The translations under genes and the position numbers were made by a program. Under the pieces are notes generated by a model. That model searched no databases and had not been told where the DNA came from. It saw only the letters and a program-made list of their open reading frames with translations. A DNA stretch of 64,000 nucleotides. Origin: Misgurnus anguillicaudatus (lineage: Eukaryota > Chordata > Actinopteri > Cypriniformes > Cobitidae). Positions 43,822-57,554 of this stretch are shown piece by piece; positions within the stretch are counted from its first letter, which is position 1; each line of letters starts with the position of its first letter. The stretch covers positions 7,900,001-7,964,000 of the forward strand of contig NC_073346.2 of NCBI RefSeq assembly GCF_027580225.2. The letters run 5' to 3'.

Positions 43822-44906
43822 TTGGGTTGGGTACCGAAACCCGATGCCTATATGGCCGGTACCTACCGGACCGAATCAGAACACAGTTTTCGGTGCCTCT
43901 TAAATGCATGAACGGTCAACTGAAATATTTTGCTCTCTGTTGTGCAAAAAGCATAATGCCACCAGCACAGCACATGATCGCTAGTTAAATTATACTGCAC
44001 TCATATGGTGTAAATAATTTCCTGACTTACAAATTCACGTGAATGTGTTTTCCGTCTCCTCGTTTTTGTTAAACGTTCTGTTTAATATAAGCGAGTCATT
44101 TTACTCAGTCATTGTTGTTCTGTTTAATAAAAAATAATAATGAACAAATAAGCATTCGTAGTAATGAAAAATAATTATGTCTTTCATTTATTTGAGTTTT
44201 AACGCAGATATTATCCGTCAAATTCGTTTTATTAATAAACAAGCTGTTTAATATAATACAAGTGTCAAAACGTGAATGGTTTTACAAGCCGATAACAAAA
44301 TATTTGGGGTGAATTCCAAATGCCGTTTTGCGCCCTTAAGGGGCACTTCACGAAGAGGATGTCGCATGAACAGTCGATCCAAATAAAGAGAAAGACGCTG
44401 TATTTTATTGCTCTATTTGCCAAGTGTGTTTAATTAGCCACACTATGAGACACAATTGCGCAACTTTCTTTAGAGTTTATACATCAAGGGATCTGATCTT
44501 TGAAGATATTAGGGCATAGGGAGGATCACTTTTGATTAGAACTTTATCTTTTTGTGAGCGGCAGCTGCGTAGGCTTTAATCAATCACTGAACAGATTATT
44601 AACAACCAATCATAGAACATTTTACAGAGCTCAAAGTGGAGTGTTGAAAAGATTTTATTTAATTCATACATCAAAAATGTCTTAAAGAAGAAATCAAGAA
44701 TGGGGGTCTTAGAAGATGATGGTGGTTTAGGCAAATCATTAATAAACAAATTATGACAAACGGAGAAGAATTTTCATTATGCTGTACTTCCATCCACCGT
44801 CTTTTTGTGACTCTTTTTGCAAAGTGTTGGTTTAGGCACCGGAACCGTTTTAAAAGTATCGATTTGGCACCGGTATCGAAAAACCCCCAAACAATACCCA
44901 TCCCTA
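43822..44906. mobile_element. hAT element, 1085 bp, 8-bp target duplication
   Basis: Starts TTGGGTTGGGTACCGAAACC and ends AAACAATACCCATCCCTA, flanked by ATTTCAGA at 43814-43821 and 44907-44914. Subterminal GCCGGTACC and GCACCGGTATCG motifs are inverted. A second, interrupted copy in reverse orientation starts at about 50832. Confidence 0.88.
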
Positions 44907-45781
44907 ATTTCAGATAAGAATTTGTATATTCAAAATCGTAGTATGTTGAATATTGATGCATCAAATGTTCGGCAACTGAAACTATTCTGCCAAAAATTGC
45001 AAAAAATATTTTTCCGTGTTTGGCTGAACAAATGAAAAGACCCAATAAACTTTATCGAACAATAAGAAATTTGATGACTGCACTAAAAATACAAGACACA
45101 AAAACATACAGCATTACAAGGTTCATTTATTATGTATAATCATGACACCCTGAATAGGGTTTCTTGTGCTTTGTGTAAGCTAGTGTGTAACAACATTATA
45201 CCATTATAAAGACAAATACACTGGCTGAGAAAACATTTAGATGAGAAAATTAAAAAGAAGTCTAAAATGAACCACCTCCTCAACTAGCAAGAAAATCTGA
45301 TATCTAAGTGTAAGCTAGCACTATTATAATAACTATAATAATGTTTATTTTAGTTTTTGTATTACTCAGTGAAAAATCATAGAAAATCTGACTTTTTACA
45401 TGGTTAAGTGCTCTAATTGAGTCACCAGTGCTTCTATCAACCAAGAAAATGTAAAAAAAGATCAACCCAGTACTTTAGTTTTGGTAAACCATTCTCTGCA
45501 AGCATAGTTTATTGAAATTTGGCTCCCCTGTGATGTCAGAAGGGGATAATACCGCCCCTTAATCTGCACTATCCAACCATGACACTACCATTTAGTGCAG
45601 AGATCAACTGATTTGCATTTAAAAGGAAACGCCCAAAACTTCACATATTTGCTCACATCTGGCCATTTTAACATGTTATAATAAATTATCTATATAATAT
45701 TTTGAGCTAGAACTTCATATATGTACTCTGGGGACACCAAAGATTTATTTGACATCTTAAAAAAGTCTTGTGAAATGTCAG

Positions 45782-46095
45782 TGTTTCCCACAGGATTTTG
45801 ATGAGACTGTGGTGGTGATGACGTCACCCGCTAATTAGCATATATGTGACGTCATCATGTCGTGTTTGCGTTTGATCTAGTGTTGGCACCTGAAATATGT
45901 TTCACTTCTACTCTTTGATCTGATTCTGTATCTGTATTTGATCTGTATTATATCAAATTATATTTTAAGCCGAATTAAGCTGTTTTAAATAGTGAAATAA
46001 AAATGTAAATGGGAATCATGAAAATTCTATTTGTGGGGGCCAGTGTTGATTCTGTGGTGGGCCACCACAAATAAATCAATGTATGGGAAACATTA
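45782..46095 (+). mobile_element. hAT-like MITE (CAGTGTTTCCCACAGGATTT)
   Basis: Starts CAGTGTTTCCCACAGGATTT and ends near TGTATGGGAAACATT. Contains GGTGATGACGTCACCC and TATGTGACGTCATCA. Copies: 46301-46503 and 37127-37309 (reverse). No clean target duplication was seen. Confidence 0.7.
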
Positions 46096-46300
46096 TGTCC
46101 ACTTTAAAGTTCTACATCTACTTAAAATTAAATCATTCAAAGCATATTTTTTTTTATTTGTTTTCCCTTGCATTCATGTTGCTTATGACCAAACAAAATG
46201 TTTATATGTTTGTATATGTTTACAGTACTGTGCAAAAGTCTTAGGCCACCATCCCCAGCTTTGTTGTTTTAACAGAGTTTTAATGTCCATCCATATTTAT

Positions 46301-46503
46301 CAGTGTTTCCCACAGGATTTTGAGAGACTGTAGCGGTGATGACTATTTAGCATACATGTGACGTCATCACGCGTTTGGGTTTCACCGAATGTTGGCACAT
46401 GAAATGTGTTTCACTTCTACTTTTTGATCTTTCACATTATATTGCATTTTACCACAACTGAATACTATTTTTACATATTATCTTTGTCGGACATAAAACG
46501 AGT
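46301..46503 (+). mobile_element. Second, shorter copy of the CAGTGTTTCCCA MITE
   Basis: Starts CAGTGTTTCCCACAGGATTT and follows the 45782 copy through GTGACGTCATCACG and ATGTTGGCACATGAAATG, then diverges; the right end is not resolved. Confidence 0.65.
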
Positions 46504-46658
46504 ATACTTTAAAGTAGTGACTAAATGCGACCCAGTAACACCTCGTGTTTAATCTGAAGCAGATGATGGCGATTTACTACTAATTAAAGAACCGGCTTTA
46601 CTGATAAAACATGCATGAGAATCGCAGGCAATGTTTTTTTTTGTTTTTTTGCACAGCC

Positions 46659-46660
<2 letters not shown>

Positions 46661-46734
<74 letters not shown>
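46661..46734. repeat. (GT)n microsatellite
   Basis: About 74 bp of uninterrupted GT dinucleotides (ACs on the minus strand). Confidence 0.97.
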
Positions 46735-46735
<1 letters not shown>

Positions 46736-47135
46736 CGCACGCAAATGTGGACCCTGAGCTGCACGTGCCATTCTTACTAAGACAGAAATGATAGAGGGAA
46801 TCACGATTGGCTAAAATGCTATAGACATTCATTTTATGCAAACAAACACACATGTAAACACTGTCAATATATCACCTCTCTAAAAACGACAGAGGGTATG
46901 TTCACTTATTGTGCGATAAGTCGATAGTCATTATTGTGACATGCCTAGGTATATCGGTATTACAGTATATTGCCATATGAGAAAAACACTTTGAAATCAC
47001 ATTATAGAAAAGTTAAATTACTGGCAACAACAATTCTGCCAGAAAAACAATTACCCATATTACGCTGCAAAATCCTCAGCCAATGAGATGCAAATCTGTA
47101 TTGGTTTTATTAATCTGTTACTTTTATGCAACAAT

Positions 47136-48012
47136 TTTGGATCGATTCTGTGTTTCATGCGCAGCTTGTGCGTGTACTACGGTATTTGGTCAATAGGAAG
47201 TCCTTATTAATCTAAAATCATTATGAGTCTGAGTCGTTTATAACGTGCATTTAAAAAAGCAACACTCGTTAAACAAACTCATTCAAAATATTCTTTATTA
47301 TCATGAAAATACCTATAAGAATTTGAAGAACAGCGATGTAAATATTCCTATAGACATTTCCTGGAATAGCATTTGTAATACTACTACTTCGGTGACACAA
47401 ATGGAGTTTCTGCACGAGAGCGCCCCCTGGCTTTGGGATGTGCTGGGATTTCACCGTAATTCATTAAGGGTGTTTTCACATATAGTTCATTTTAAAAGAA
47501 CCAAACCCAGTTCACTTAAAGTGAACCAGAAAAGGGACTAGCCGAATGTGACCTCAGTCCCTTTGGTGTTCACAATATAGTGGACTCAAAAGAGGACCCA
47601 GCTCTTTTTTTGGTCCTCTTCAGAACTGAAGTGATCTCAGACCCTTTCTTGTTCACATCACAACTTCTTAAGAACTCAGACCCCAGCTTTCTGTGCAGCA
47701 GTTTATTTTGATTGAATGTCAAAACCACACACGAAAAGGACCGGGACCTCATTGATTTCACATATCAAAAAGAAATCGAACCACAAAAGAACCCAAAAGC
47801 GAACCGTACTCAGACCACCTCCAGAAGTGGTCTGAGTTCGGTTCGCTTTTGGGTCCTTTTAGGGGGGTCTGAGATCACATGGTTTGTTCACATATACACC
47901 CTGAACTGCTCTGAGAGCGTTTGGAGGGCTCAAACGAACTAGGTGTGAAAACACCCTAAAATTCATTCATTGAGAAATCCCGCTTTTGCACGATTAATCT
48001 TTGCATCCCTAA
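47136..48012 (-). mobile_element. Truncated hAT MITE (AACGATTAATCG family) interrupted by a Harbinger MITE
   Basis: Same family as 54728-55189 and 63515-63950: shares GAGTCTGAGTCGTTTATAACG, GCGCCCCCTGGCTTTGGGAT and the end GATTAATCTTTGCATCCCTA. The other end is truncated near GATCGATTCTGTG. The 47468-47956 element is inserted in it. Confidence 0.8.
47468..47956. mobile_element. PIF/Harbinger-type MITE, TAA target duplication
   Basis: Ends GGGTGTTTTCACATATAG and TAGGTGTGAAAACACCC, flanked by TAA at 47465-47467 and 47957-47959. Shares the terminal 13 bp with the 26830-27649 element, but the interior differs. Confidence 0.85.
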
Positions 48013-48817
48013 GGTATATTATTGTTTTAATAGATAATCAAATAAATAAGCACAACAAAAGAAGAGTTTCGTTGCAAAATGAGATAACCACTGTTTTTTT
48101 AATTGTTCAGAAATCTTGTTTTTTGGTTGTGCATTTCAATTAATATCAATTCAACTGCAATTGGTTTGTTTTGATTTAAACCTTCATAACTTAAAGAATA
48201 CAGCTAAGTAGCACCATAAAACAAAATAATAACATGATAAGATAATAATAAACATGTTTTGACAAAAATGTAAAAAAATGGATTTATCTCGTTTTGCAAC
48301 AAAACTCTTCAAATATTTCTTCTGCAAAGAGAAATTTAATATCTCTTTAAAAAGGTTTATGTCTCTTAAAAGTAATAAAACACTTCACAGTCTTTACGGT
48401 ATGAATGAAATATACACGCATTCGTATGAAGTATAACAGTTCTTTTGTCAAGAGCAGAGAGTGATTTTATTGAGAGATGAATTATGTTACTGTAGTTTTA
48501 AGACGTGGGAGAGATCGCTCTGTACATGTGCACTGATGACCGGCTGCTGTGTGCGTGCATCAGGTGTATGCGGACTAGGGCTGGGTAAAAATATCGATTC
48601 ATCAATGCATTACAATTATTTGTTTCTCAATTCAATATCGATTCATGAAATCCTATGAATCGATTCAGCCCCCCCGGCCAGTGGCGGCGCTGTGGGCAAC
48701 ACTCTAGTGAGAGCGTTCAGCGTTGTACAAGACGCGCTATATCAAAACAGAAAGATCAAAGATGGCAAACAGCAGCACTTCTTTCAAGCCTTTACCATCA
48801 ACGTGATCAAACATTAG

Positions 48818-49985
<1,168 letters not shown>

Positions 49986-51619
49986 AACATTAGTAATACT
50001 ACACACATTATTTAAAAACATACTCGGGTACTTAATTGCTTGTGTATTTACTTATTATTGAATCGATATCGAAGGAAGTAAATCAATATTGAATTGAATC
50101 GAATCGAATTGAATCGAAGCCTCAAGAATCGAAATCGAATCGAATTGTGAAATTCCTAACAATACCCAGCCCCAATGCGGACAAGAGCAGCTGTGAGGAA
50201 ATTGAAAGTTTAAATGCTCAAAACTTCAAAACGCATGCAAATAATAAACTTTTGCCATGAGGATGCAATTGTCCATGATAGATATGTGTTGTAAACCCTG
50301 TTTGATGGGGATGTTAAGACGCGTCACGTTGTTAGGACCGCAGCGCATCCTCATAGAAAATACACATATCTGTATAAAGGCAAAGAGAGAATTCCAAATC
50401 TGCATGTCGCACATGAGCAACGGGTTATTAAAATGCTTGCACTGGGTAAAAATGGTCTCTTATTGCAGCTGCATTCAGGAGCCCTATATGGTGACAAAGG
50501 TACACAGAAAGATCGGTTCATGAGATCTGCAAATTTAGCGAGTTATTTAATGCTATTATTGTCCGATACCGATTTGCGGCTATTCGATCTGAGCATCATC
50601 ATCCCTAAACGTAAACACATACATAATATAAGTAATGCCTTTACAAAGATGCCTTTGAATTTATTTTGACAACATTGTGAACACTGTGCGTCTGGATATT
50701 CCTTTTAGTCCACTTTAACTTCACATATTAGGGTGGAAAAAATAAACTAAATACAGTTGTGACTGGGTTTTACCTAACATTTACTCAACACATCAATTGT
50801 TTCATGTGCACTCAGTTCATCTGTACGGGACTAGGGATGGGTATTGTTTGGGTTTTTTCGATACCGGTGCCAAATCGATACTTTGAAAAAAGAGTCACAA
50901 AAAGAAGGTGAATGAAAGTACAGCATAAAACACAATGAAAATTCTTCTCTGTTTGTCATAATTTGTTTATTAATGATTTGCCTAAAGCACCATCATCTTT
51001 TAAGACCTGCATTCATGATTTCTTCTTTATGAGATTTTTGATGTGTGAATTAAATAAAATCTTTTCAACACTCCTTTAAGTTCAGTAAAATGTTCTATGA
51101 TTGGTTGTTAATAATCTGTTCAGTGATTGGTTAAAGCTTACGCAGCTGCCGCTCACAAAAAGATAAATGGTGAGTTCTAATCGAAAGTGATCCTCCCTAT
51201 GCCCTATTCCCTTCGAAGATCAGATCTCTTGATGTACAAACTCTAGAGAAAGTTACACAATTGTGTCTCATATTGTGGCTAATTACACACACTTGGCAAA
51301 TAGAGCAATAAAATACAGCGTCTTTTTCTCTTTATTTGGATCGTCTGTTCATGCGACATTCTCTTTGTGATGTGCTCTTCAAGGACGCAAAGCGTCATTT
51401 GGAATTCACCCCAAATATTTTGTTACCGGCTTGTAAAACCATTCACGTTTTGACGCTTTCTACATGTCTCCGATGAACTTGACAGTCATGACTGCCGTGG
51501 CCTATCTCAGAGGCCAATAACAGCCGTAGTACTTATAAAAACATTAATGAGGTAATACGTTTTAGCAATTCCTCTGAAGAAATGTTACCATATTAGCAAA
51601 AAAAGCTACCGTCAGAGCA

Positions 51620-52617
51620 ATGCAGAGTCCTGCAACGGGTCGGTGGGTACCCGCATAAAAGTGTCTCCAACGGGTGGATTGTGACATTCCTAAAATTCAC
51701 GGGCGGGGCCGCGGGCGGATAATTAACTCCGCGCGGGCGGGTAGTAGTGCAAATGAAAATATGTGCAAAATTTGTATGTCTAAGGATGTGCACACCAAAC
51801 TTTGAAACACGGCTGTTTTTTCAGCCAAGCGCTTTTTAGCTGTGATACTTAAGCTGTGAGCCGGTTGGTTGTTGTGATACTTGTCCCGCCCTTCCTCCAC
51901 TGTGATTGGACGGCCGTGTGACTACTGACAACTGACATTGACGAGCGGAGCATTTCACCCAAACTTTAATCTCTTTCAACTCTCGACACTCAGCGCCGAG
52001 CGCGGAAAAAAACGCTGACCGCCGGCTTAATTACCATTACACGCGGAACATATGACATTTGACCCATCACGTCACCACCACTACAACAGTGCGCGACCAG
52101 TTTGTTGATTCTTCTCGTAGCCTAGTTGGAGCGAGCGTTGCAGGACTCTGGCATAAAGTTTTGCTGTTGATAGCCGGAAGCTGAACGTCTTCTCTTAGAA
52201 AGCATTTCGAGACGAGACTTAGGAGCACAGCAGGGGTTGTGTAGGTAGGTTGTTCTTTTTCTTGTTTTTATATTAATATGTCTATTTCTGTATAGTTATC
52301 AGGTTCCATTTATGCCGATAGGCTACTTAAATGGCACAAAACAGAGCGCACTTTAGCCTGTTTCATTAGCATATTCATGACGCTGTTGTGATGTTGAGAG
52401 AGGTACGAGATAAAAAATAAAGCACTTTAATTGGAATGATTTTAGCGTGTGTGATTTTTGCGGGTACGGGTCGGGTAACGGGCCAAATATTAACGGGTCC
52501 GGGCGGGTGCGGATTTAATTTTGATATTATCACGGGTGACGGGTCGGATCTGGTGCTGAACTTTGCGGGTACGGACGGACACGGGTCTCCAAAAATGGAC
52601 CCGTGCAGGACTCTGAA
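51620..52617. mobile_element. hAT-like element rich in CGGGT repeats
   Basis: Starts CAGAGTCCTGCAACGGGTC and ends GACCCGTGCAGGACTCTG, inverted over about 18 bp. Subterminal GGCGGGT / ACGGGTCGGG arrays occur at both sides. A clean 8-bp duplication was not seen. Confidence 0.75.
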
Positions 52618-53327
52618 TTGCGGCATTCATGCGCTCCTCTGAGCATCCCATTGTCCAAATTGTTCTTTTAAGTCAGAATATAAAAATAACCTGGACATAT
52701 GTTCTTACAAAAATGTGTTCGATTTGTATTATTAGGGATGTGCAGATGATGATTTTTTTCACATTTTAAACTTATTAAACACAGCGCATATTTTAAACGA
52801 AAATATATTTGGCAAAGAAGTTCGAAAGTTTGCTACATTTCATCTTTAACGTTAGATGATTTAATATTTCCATTTATTAATAAAATGATTTTTAAAATGT
52901 TTGTTCATTATTACTCTTAACGAAAAACTCAACCCCAATTAAATAGTAGCTCCAATGACAAACTTGCTTATATTAAAGCCAGCTTGTTTATTAATAAAAC
53001 GAAATTGACGGATGGTATGTGCGTTAAAACACAAATAAATGAAAGACATAATTTTTCATTACTAGAAAAGCTTATTTGTTTATTATTATTTTTTATTAAA
53101 ATAGAACAACAATAAATGAGTAAAATGACTCGCTTATAGGCCTATTAAAAAGAACATTTAACAAAAACGAATAGACGGAAGACATTTTACTTGCCCTATA
53201 ACATAAATAAATCTAAAGATCCTTAGATTTTTCAAAACAAATGATTGGTTTCCGTTTTTTATCAATCTAAAACTACAACAATGTAAAATATAAACAAACT
53301 TACCTAAGTTAAGCGAAGAAATCAAAC

Positions 53328-54473
53328 TTGAATCCTTTCATTTATCCACACTTGCACACTAAAGCAAGAAAGTACTCCAAAACGGTACTAAAATCGCAGC
53401 AGAGCCTTGCTCTAATAATTACCATCGGTCTTTTACTGTCCGGGGACATCCACCAATGCCCCGGCCCGACAACGTGTCCAACGTCAGATTGCCCCGATAT
53501 CATCGCATCATATCACAGCAAGAGTACAGCAGGAAACTTACAGGTACGCACTTTTACTTTACGTCATACATTTGAGCTAAACACCCACCTCGACTCTTCT
53601 GTTTCTTCGGAGAGCGCGGCGGCACCAGTGAACAGTTGGACGGGCCCATCAAGGAGTAGCGGCGAGTTTACCGGCTCGGCTGCACTGCCCTCTCCACCGC
53701 GCGGGATGCCCTCGTCAATTAGTTATTTGGACGAGGATGTAGCATCCCAGGATTGCCGTGGATCGCTGTCTCACTGGAGATCACCGTGTATATCAGAGGC
53801 CGCTACAGCGAATGAATGGGCTTCGCCTGTCGTTGTTACAAGATCCAGTCGGGTGAAACCTGCCAAGTCTATCTGTGGGTTCGCTGAAACAGCTTGGGCT
53901 TCTGCCTCCGTGGTTAGGCGGCAGTTAGCTGTCCAAATCGCGAACGAAGAAGCGTGTGTCGGCCCATACCACCTAATGTCTCCTGATACAACGGAGCTGA
54001 GGGACACATCGGACACTGTTTGTCTCGCTATGCCGGTGAGTTTAAATCCATCCAATGATCATATTCTTGAGACTCAAGCATCCTGCTATGCTGCTACGAC
54101 AGATGCAGAAAGTACACAAAGACGGTGTCCCGCAGGAGTCAAAACTTTAAATTGCGCAACAGTCAAGCAGAGGCAGCTCAAGTTTTTTCAGACTGTAAAT
54201 CATGCGCAAGTTATATGGAACCCGCAAACAAAACCCAACGGAATATTAGGTGGACACCTCAACGTCAGAAGCATTCTACCAAAAATAGACCAAATACATA
54301 ACTTATTAACTGACTCTAATTTGGATTTCTTATGTATTTCTGAAAGCTGGTTAAATCAATGTACCTCAACAAATTTAATTAATATACTCGGCTACAAGTG
54401 CTTTAGAAGAGATCGGGAACAAGGAAGGGGCGGGGGGGGTGTTAATATACATCAGAGATCAATTTCAATGTAA
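53328..54473 (+). pseudogene. LINE ORF, N-terminal part and start of APE endonuclease (381 aa)
   Basis: Opens MNPFIYPHLHTKARK with a hydrophobic stretch and, at residues 39-47, GDIHQCPGP, which resembles the 2A peptide core GDVExNPGP known from some non-LTR elements. Residues 50-290 are low-similarity and serine/threonine-rich. The endonuclease starts with LNVRSILPKIDQI and FLCISESWLN. The frame is lost at the G-run: dropping one G would restore the path into the next ORF. The true upstream start is uncertain. Confidence 0.8.
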
Positions 54474-54738
54474 AGAGGTTAACACTAATGTGAAACTGGA
54501 GGGCCTTGCATTACGAATTACTTTGTCTACAACTATGTCATTTAATCTATGTGTTCTTTACAATCCACCTTCATACAATGTGCACTTCTATAATGAATTT
54601 AAGAAATTTCTTTCAAATATGGATTGCTCTGAAAGCATAATATTGGGCGATTTCAATATAAACTGGATGGAAAAAAGTAGTAAAATTAAATTAAAAGCTC
54701 TAGTGGATAAATTAAAATATAAACAGCTAGGGGTGTAA
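54439..54738 (+). pseudogene. LINE ORF, middle of APE endonuclease (interrupted)
   Basis: Begins in the +1 frame after the G-run (VLIYIRDQF). It contains the endonuclease motif ILGDFNINW at about 54640-54666, with the catalytic-type Asp at GDFN. It is cut at about 54728 by the hAT insertion; the last few codons come from the hAT end. Confidence 0.85.
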
Positions 54739-55189
54739 CGATTAATCGTGCAAATGCGCGTTTTCTCAATAAATGAATTTGAATGAATTACGGTGAAATT
54801 CCGGCACATCCGAACGCCAGGGGGCGCTCCCGTGCAGAAACTCCCTTTGTGCCACACAAGAAGCAGCATTACAAACGCTATTCCAGGAAATGTCTACACA
54901 GGAATATTTATATGCTGTTCTTCAAATTGTTTCAGGTATTTTCATGATGATAAATAATATTTTGAATGATTTTGTTTAACGAGTGTTGCTTTTTCAAATG
55001 CACGTTATAAACGACTCCGACTCATAATGATTTTAGATTGATAAGGACTTCCTACTGACCAAATGCCGTAATACAGGCACAAGCTGTGTATAAAACGAAG
55101 AATCGCAGCCTTGCGATTCAGAATCGATTTCAGACAGGCATTTTTAATGAGGACCGCGATTGAATCGTGATTGAATCGTTACATCCCTA
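54728..55189. mobile_element. hAT MITE, 462 bp, inside the LINE ORF
   Basis: Starts TAGGGGTGTAACGATTAATC and ends AATCGTTACATCCCTA, flanked by TAAACAGC at 54720-54727 and 55190-55197. Element plus duplication is 470 bp. On that length the LINE frames on both sides match. Same family as 63515-63950 and 47136-48012. Confidence 0.95.
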
Positions 55190-57554
55190 TAAACAGCTCA
55201 TAGATAAACCTACCAGAATCACTACAAGTAGTAAAACGTTGATTGATCTGATTTTTACAAATAGGCCTGAAAGAATAACAAAAACCTATAACCTCATTAC
55301 TGGGCTCTCGGATCATAACATGACCTTAATTGTTAGGAAATTGGGTAAAAAACGACTGACTTATTATAACCAAGAAACAAAACTACAGAAAATAGGAATT
55401 CCTAAAGCAAAGCAAAATAACTTTGAAGAAGAACTGAACCAAATAAACTGGGATAATGTTATAAAAGAGTCTAATGTGAACAAAAGTGCTGAAATCTTTG
55501 TCACTACACTGAGTAATACGATAAAAAAGTTCACTAAAACATGGACAAGTAAACCAAAAAAACATTCCCTTCCCTGGTTTAATACCGATATTTGGCACAT
55601 TATGAAAAAACGTGACGCCGCACGCAAAAAGTCTCTGAAATCTAGAAACGGAACAGATCATCTAATCTATACTGCACTTAGAAATCAAGTCATAAGCAAA
55701 CTGCGTAAAGCCAAAACAAACTTTTTTACCAAAAAGATAGAAGAAGCCAATGGTAGTAGTCTAAAATTATGGCAACACATAAACCATTTAACCAACCCTG
55801 CAAAGAAAAAGCGCAACATAATAGAGTCCATCAAAGAGGATGGTACTCTTGTTAATAACAATGAGTCAATGGCAAATGTTTTTAATAATTTTTTTATAAA
55901 CTCTGTGCAGGAATTAGCAAATAATTTTAAAAGTAAGGTGATATGTGTTGAAGATGATAACTTAGTTAACGTAGGTATGTTTAAAATCCAAGAGGTCTCT
56001 TCTGATCAAGTTAAAAAGATAATTACAAATATGAACAACTCTGCGGCAAAAGATATACATAATTTAAATATGACCTTGATTAAAAAACATCAGGACAGTT
56101 TGCTACAACCAATTACATACTTAGTTAATCTTTCAATTCGAACCAATACATTTCCACAGTGTTGGAAGCCTGCTGTTATAACACCAATTCACAAGTCAGA
56201 TGAAAAGGACACACCAAACAATTACAGGCCTATTTCAATTCTACCTGTTGTGTCTAAAATCTTGGAGAAGGTAATTGCAGAACAACTCATTGAACATCTT
56301 GAGTCAAACCAGTTGCTGCATCCTCAACAGTTTGGTTTCAGGCGCAAACACAGCACCGAAACGGCTAATTGTTACTTGCTAGAGAAAATCAAGGGACCTT
56401 TAGACAAAGGGCAGGTAGTTGGTGCTGTATTTTTAGACCTAAAAAAGGCCTTTGATACTGTGGATCACAAGGTGCTAACTAACAAACTCCAGTCATTTAA
56501 AATGTCATCGGACTCTTTGGCCTGGTTACAATCATACCTGGAGGGCAGGCAACAGTGCGTTAAGGTTAATGGGGTGATGTCAGATCTTTGCCCTATTAAT
56601 ATGGGGGTTCCTCAGGGATCTGTACTGGGGCCACTGTTGTTCACGATGTACATCAATGACCTTCCTGATAGTTGTAAGGGAGTCAACTGCCAGCTGTATG
56701 CAGATGATACAGTCATCCATCTATCTGCCAAAACACCAGCACTGGCAGCACAGCAGTTGACACTTGCCTTAGTAAACATCTCTAAATGGTTAGAGTTATC
56801 TCACTTAACCTTAAATGTGAAGAAAACCATTGCTGTCTGTTTTTCAATTAAAACAAGACCTTCTGACAGAACCTTTGAAGTAAGTATAAATAATGAAATT
56901 ATTCAAGAAGTAAAAGAGACCAAATATCTTGGAATTATTCTAGACAATAACCTTAAATTTCGAAGTCAAGTCAAATATGTTTGTAAAAAGGTCAAATCCA
57001 ATTTGAACTGTTTTCGCTTTATTAGGAGGGATCTGTCTTATCAGGCCGCCATGTTGTACTTGCACTCAATGATTCTATCACATTTGTCTTACTGTGTCAC
57101 ATCTTGGTCACAAACTTCTGTGTCCATACTCAAGCCGGCTGTTTCAGTGTACAATCAGGCAGTCAAGGTATATGCCGGAAAACCTATGAGATCGCATCAC
57201 TGTAACATCATTAGTAGACATAATTTTTTTACTTTTGAAAATTTTATACATTTTAGTACTCTGAAATTGGTTTTTAAATGTTTGAATAATCATGTGTCGC
57301 CCCTGTTTTCAGCTCTCATTATTAGACGTCAAGGCTCAATTAGACCCTCCACCCGAGCCTCAGTCAGTGGGGACTGTGTTCTTCCAAGATTTACTAAATC
57401 TTTTGGTCAGTCCAGTCTGTCTTTTAATGGATCGAGACTCTGGAACTCTCTGCCCACTGACTTAAAACTCCAGACAAACATGATTACTTTTAACAGAGGT
57501 CTGAAACAATGGCTGAAGGCAAGTCAAATCTGCACACATGAAAGCATAATATGA
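55167..57554 (+). pseudogene. LINE ORF, end of endonuclease, reverse transcriptase and C-terminus (795 aa open)
   Basis: The first roughly eight residues come from the hAT end. LINE sequence then gives the endonuclease SDH motif (residues 48-50) and reverse transcriptase motifs: YRPISILPVVSKILEKVI (about 353-370), FLDLKKAFDTVDH (motif A, about 422), GVPQGSVLGPLLF (motif B, about 480) and LYADDTVI with YADD at 511-514 (56697-56708). A C-terminal domain of about 190 residues follows, ending near RLWNSLPTDL. This 2.4 kb is open without a stop and has all catalytic residues of the reverse transcriptase, so this copy is young. Confidence 0.93.

Noticed and set aside
46549..46853. ORFs with long Thr-His runs
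   Set aside because: Translations of the (GT)n microsatellite in three frames.
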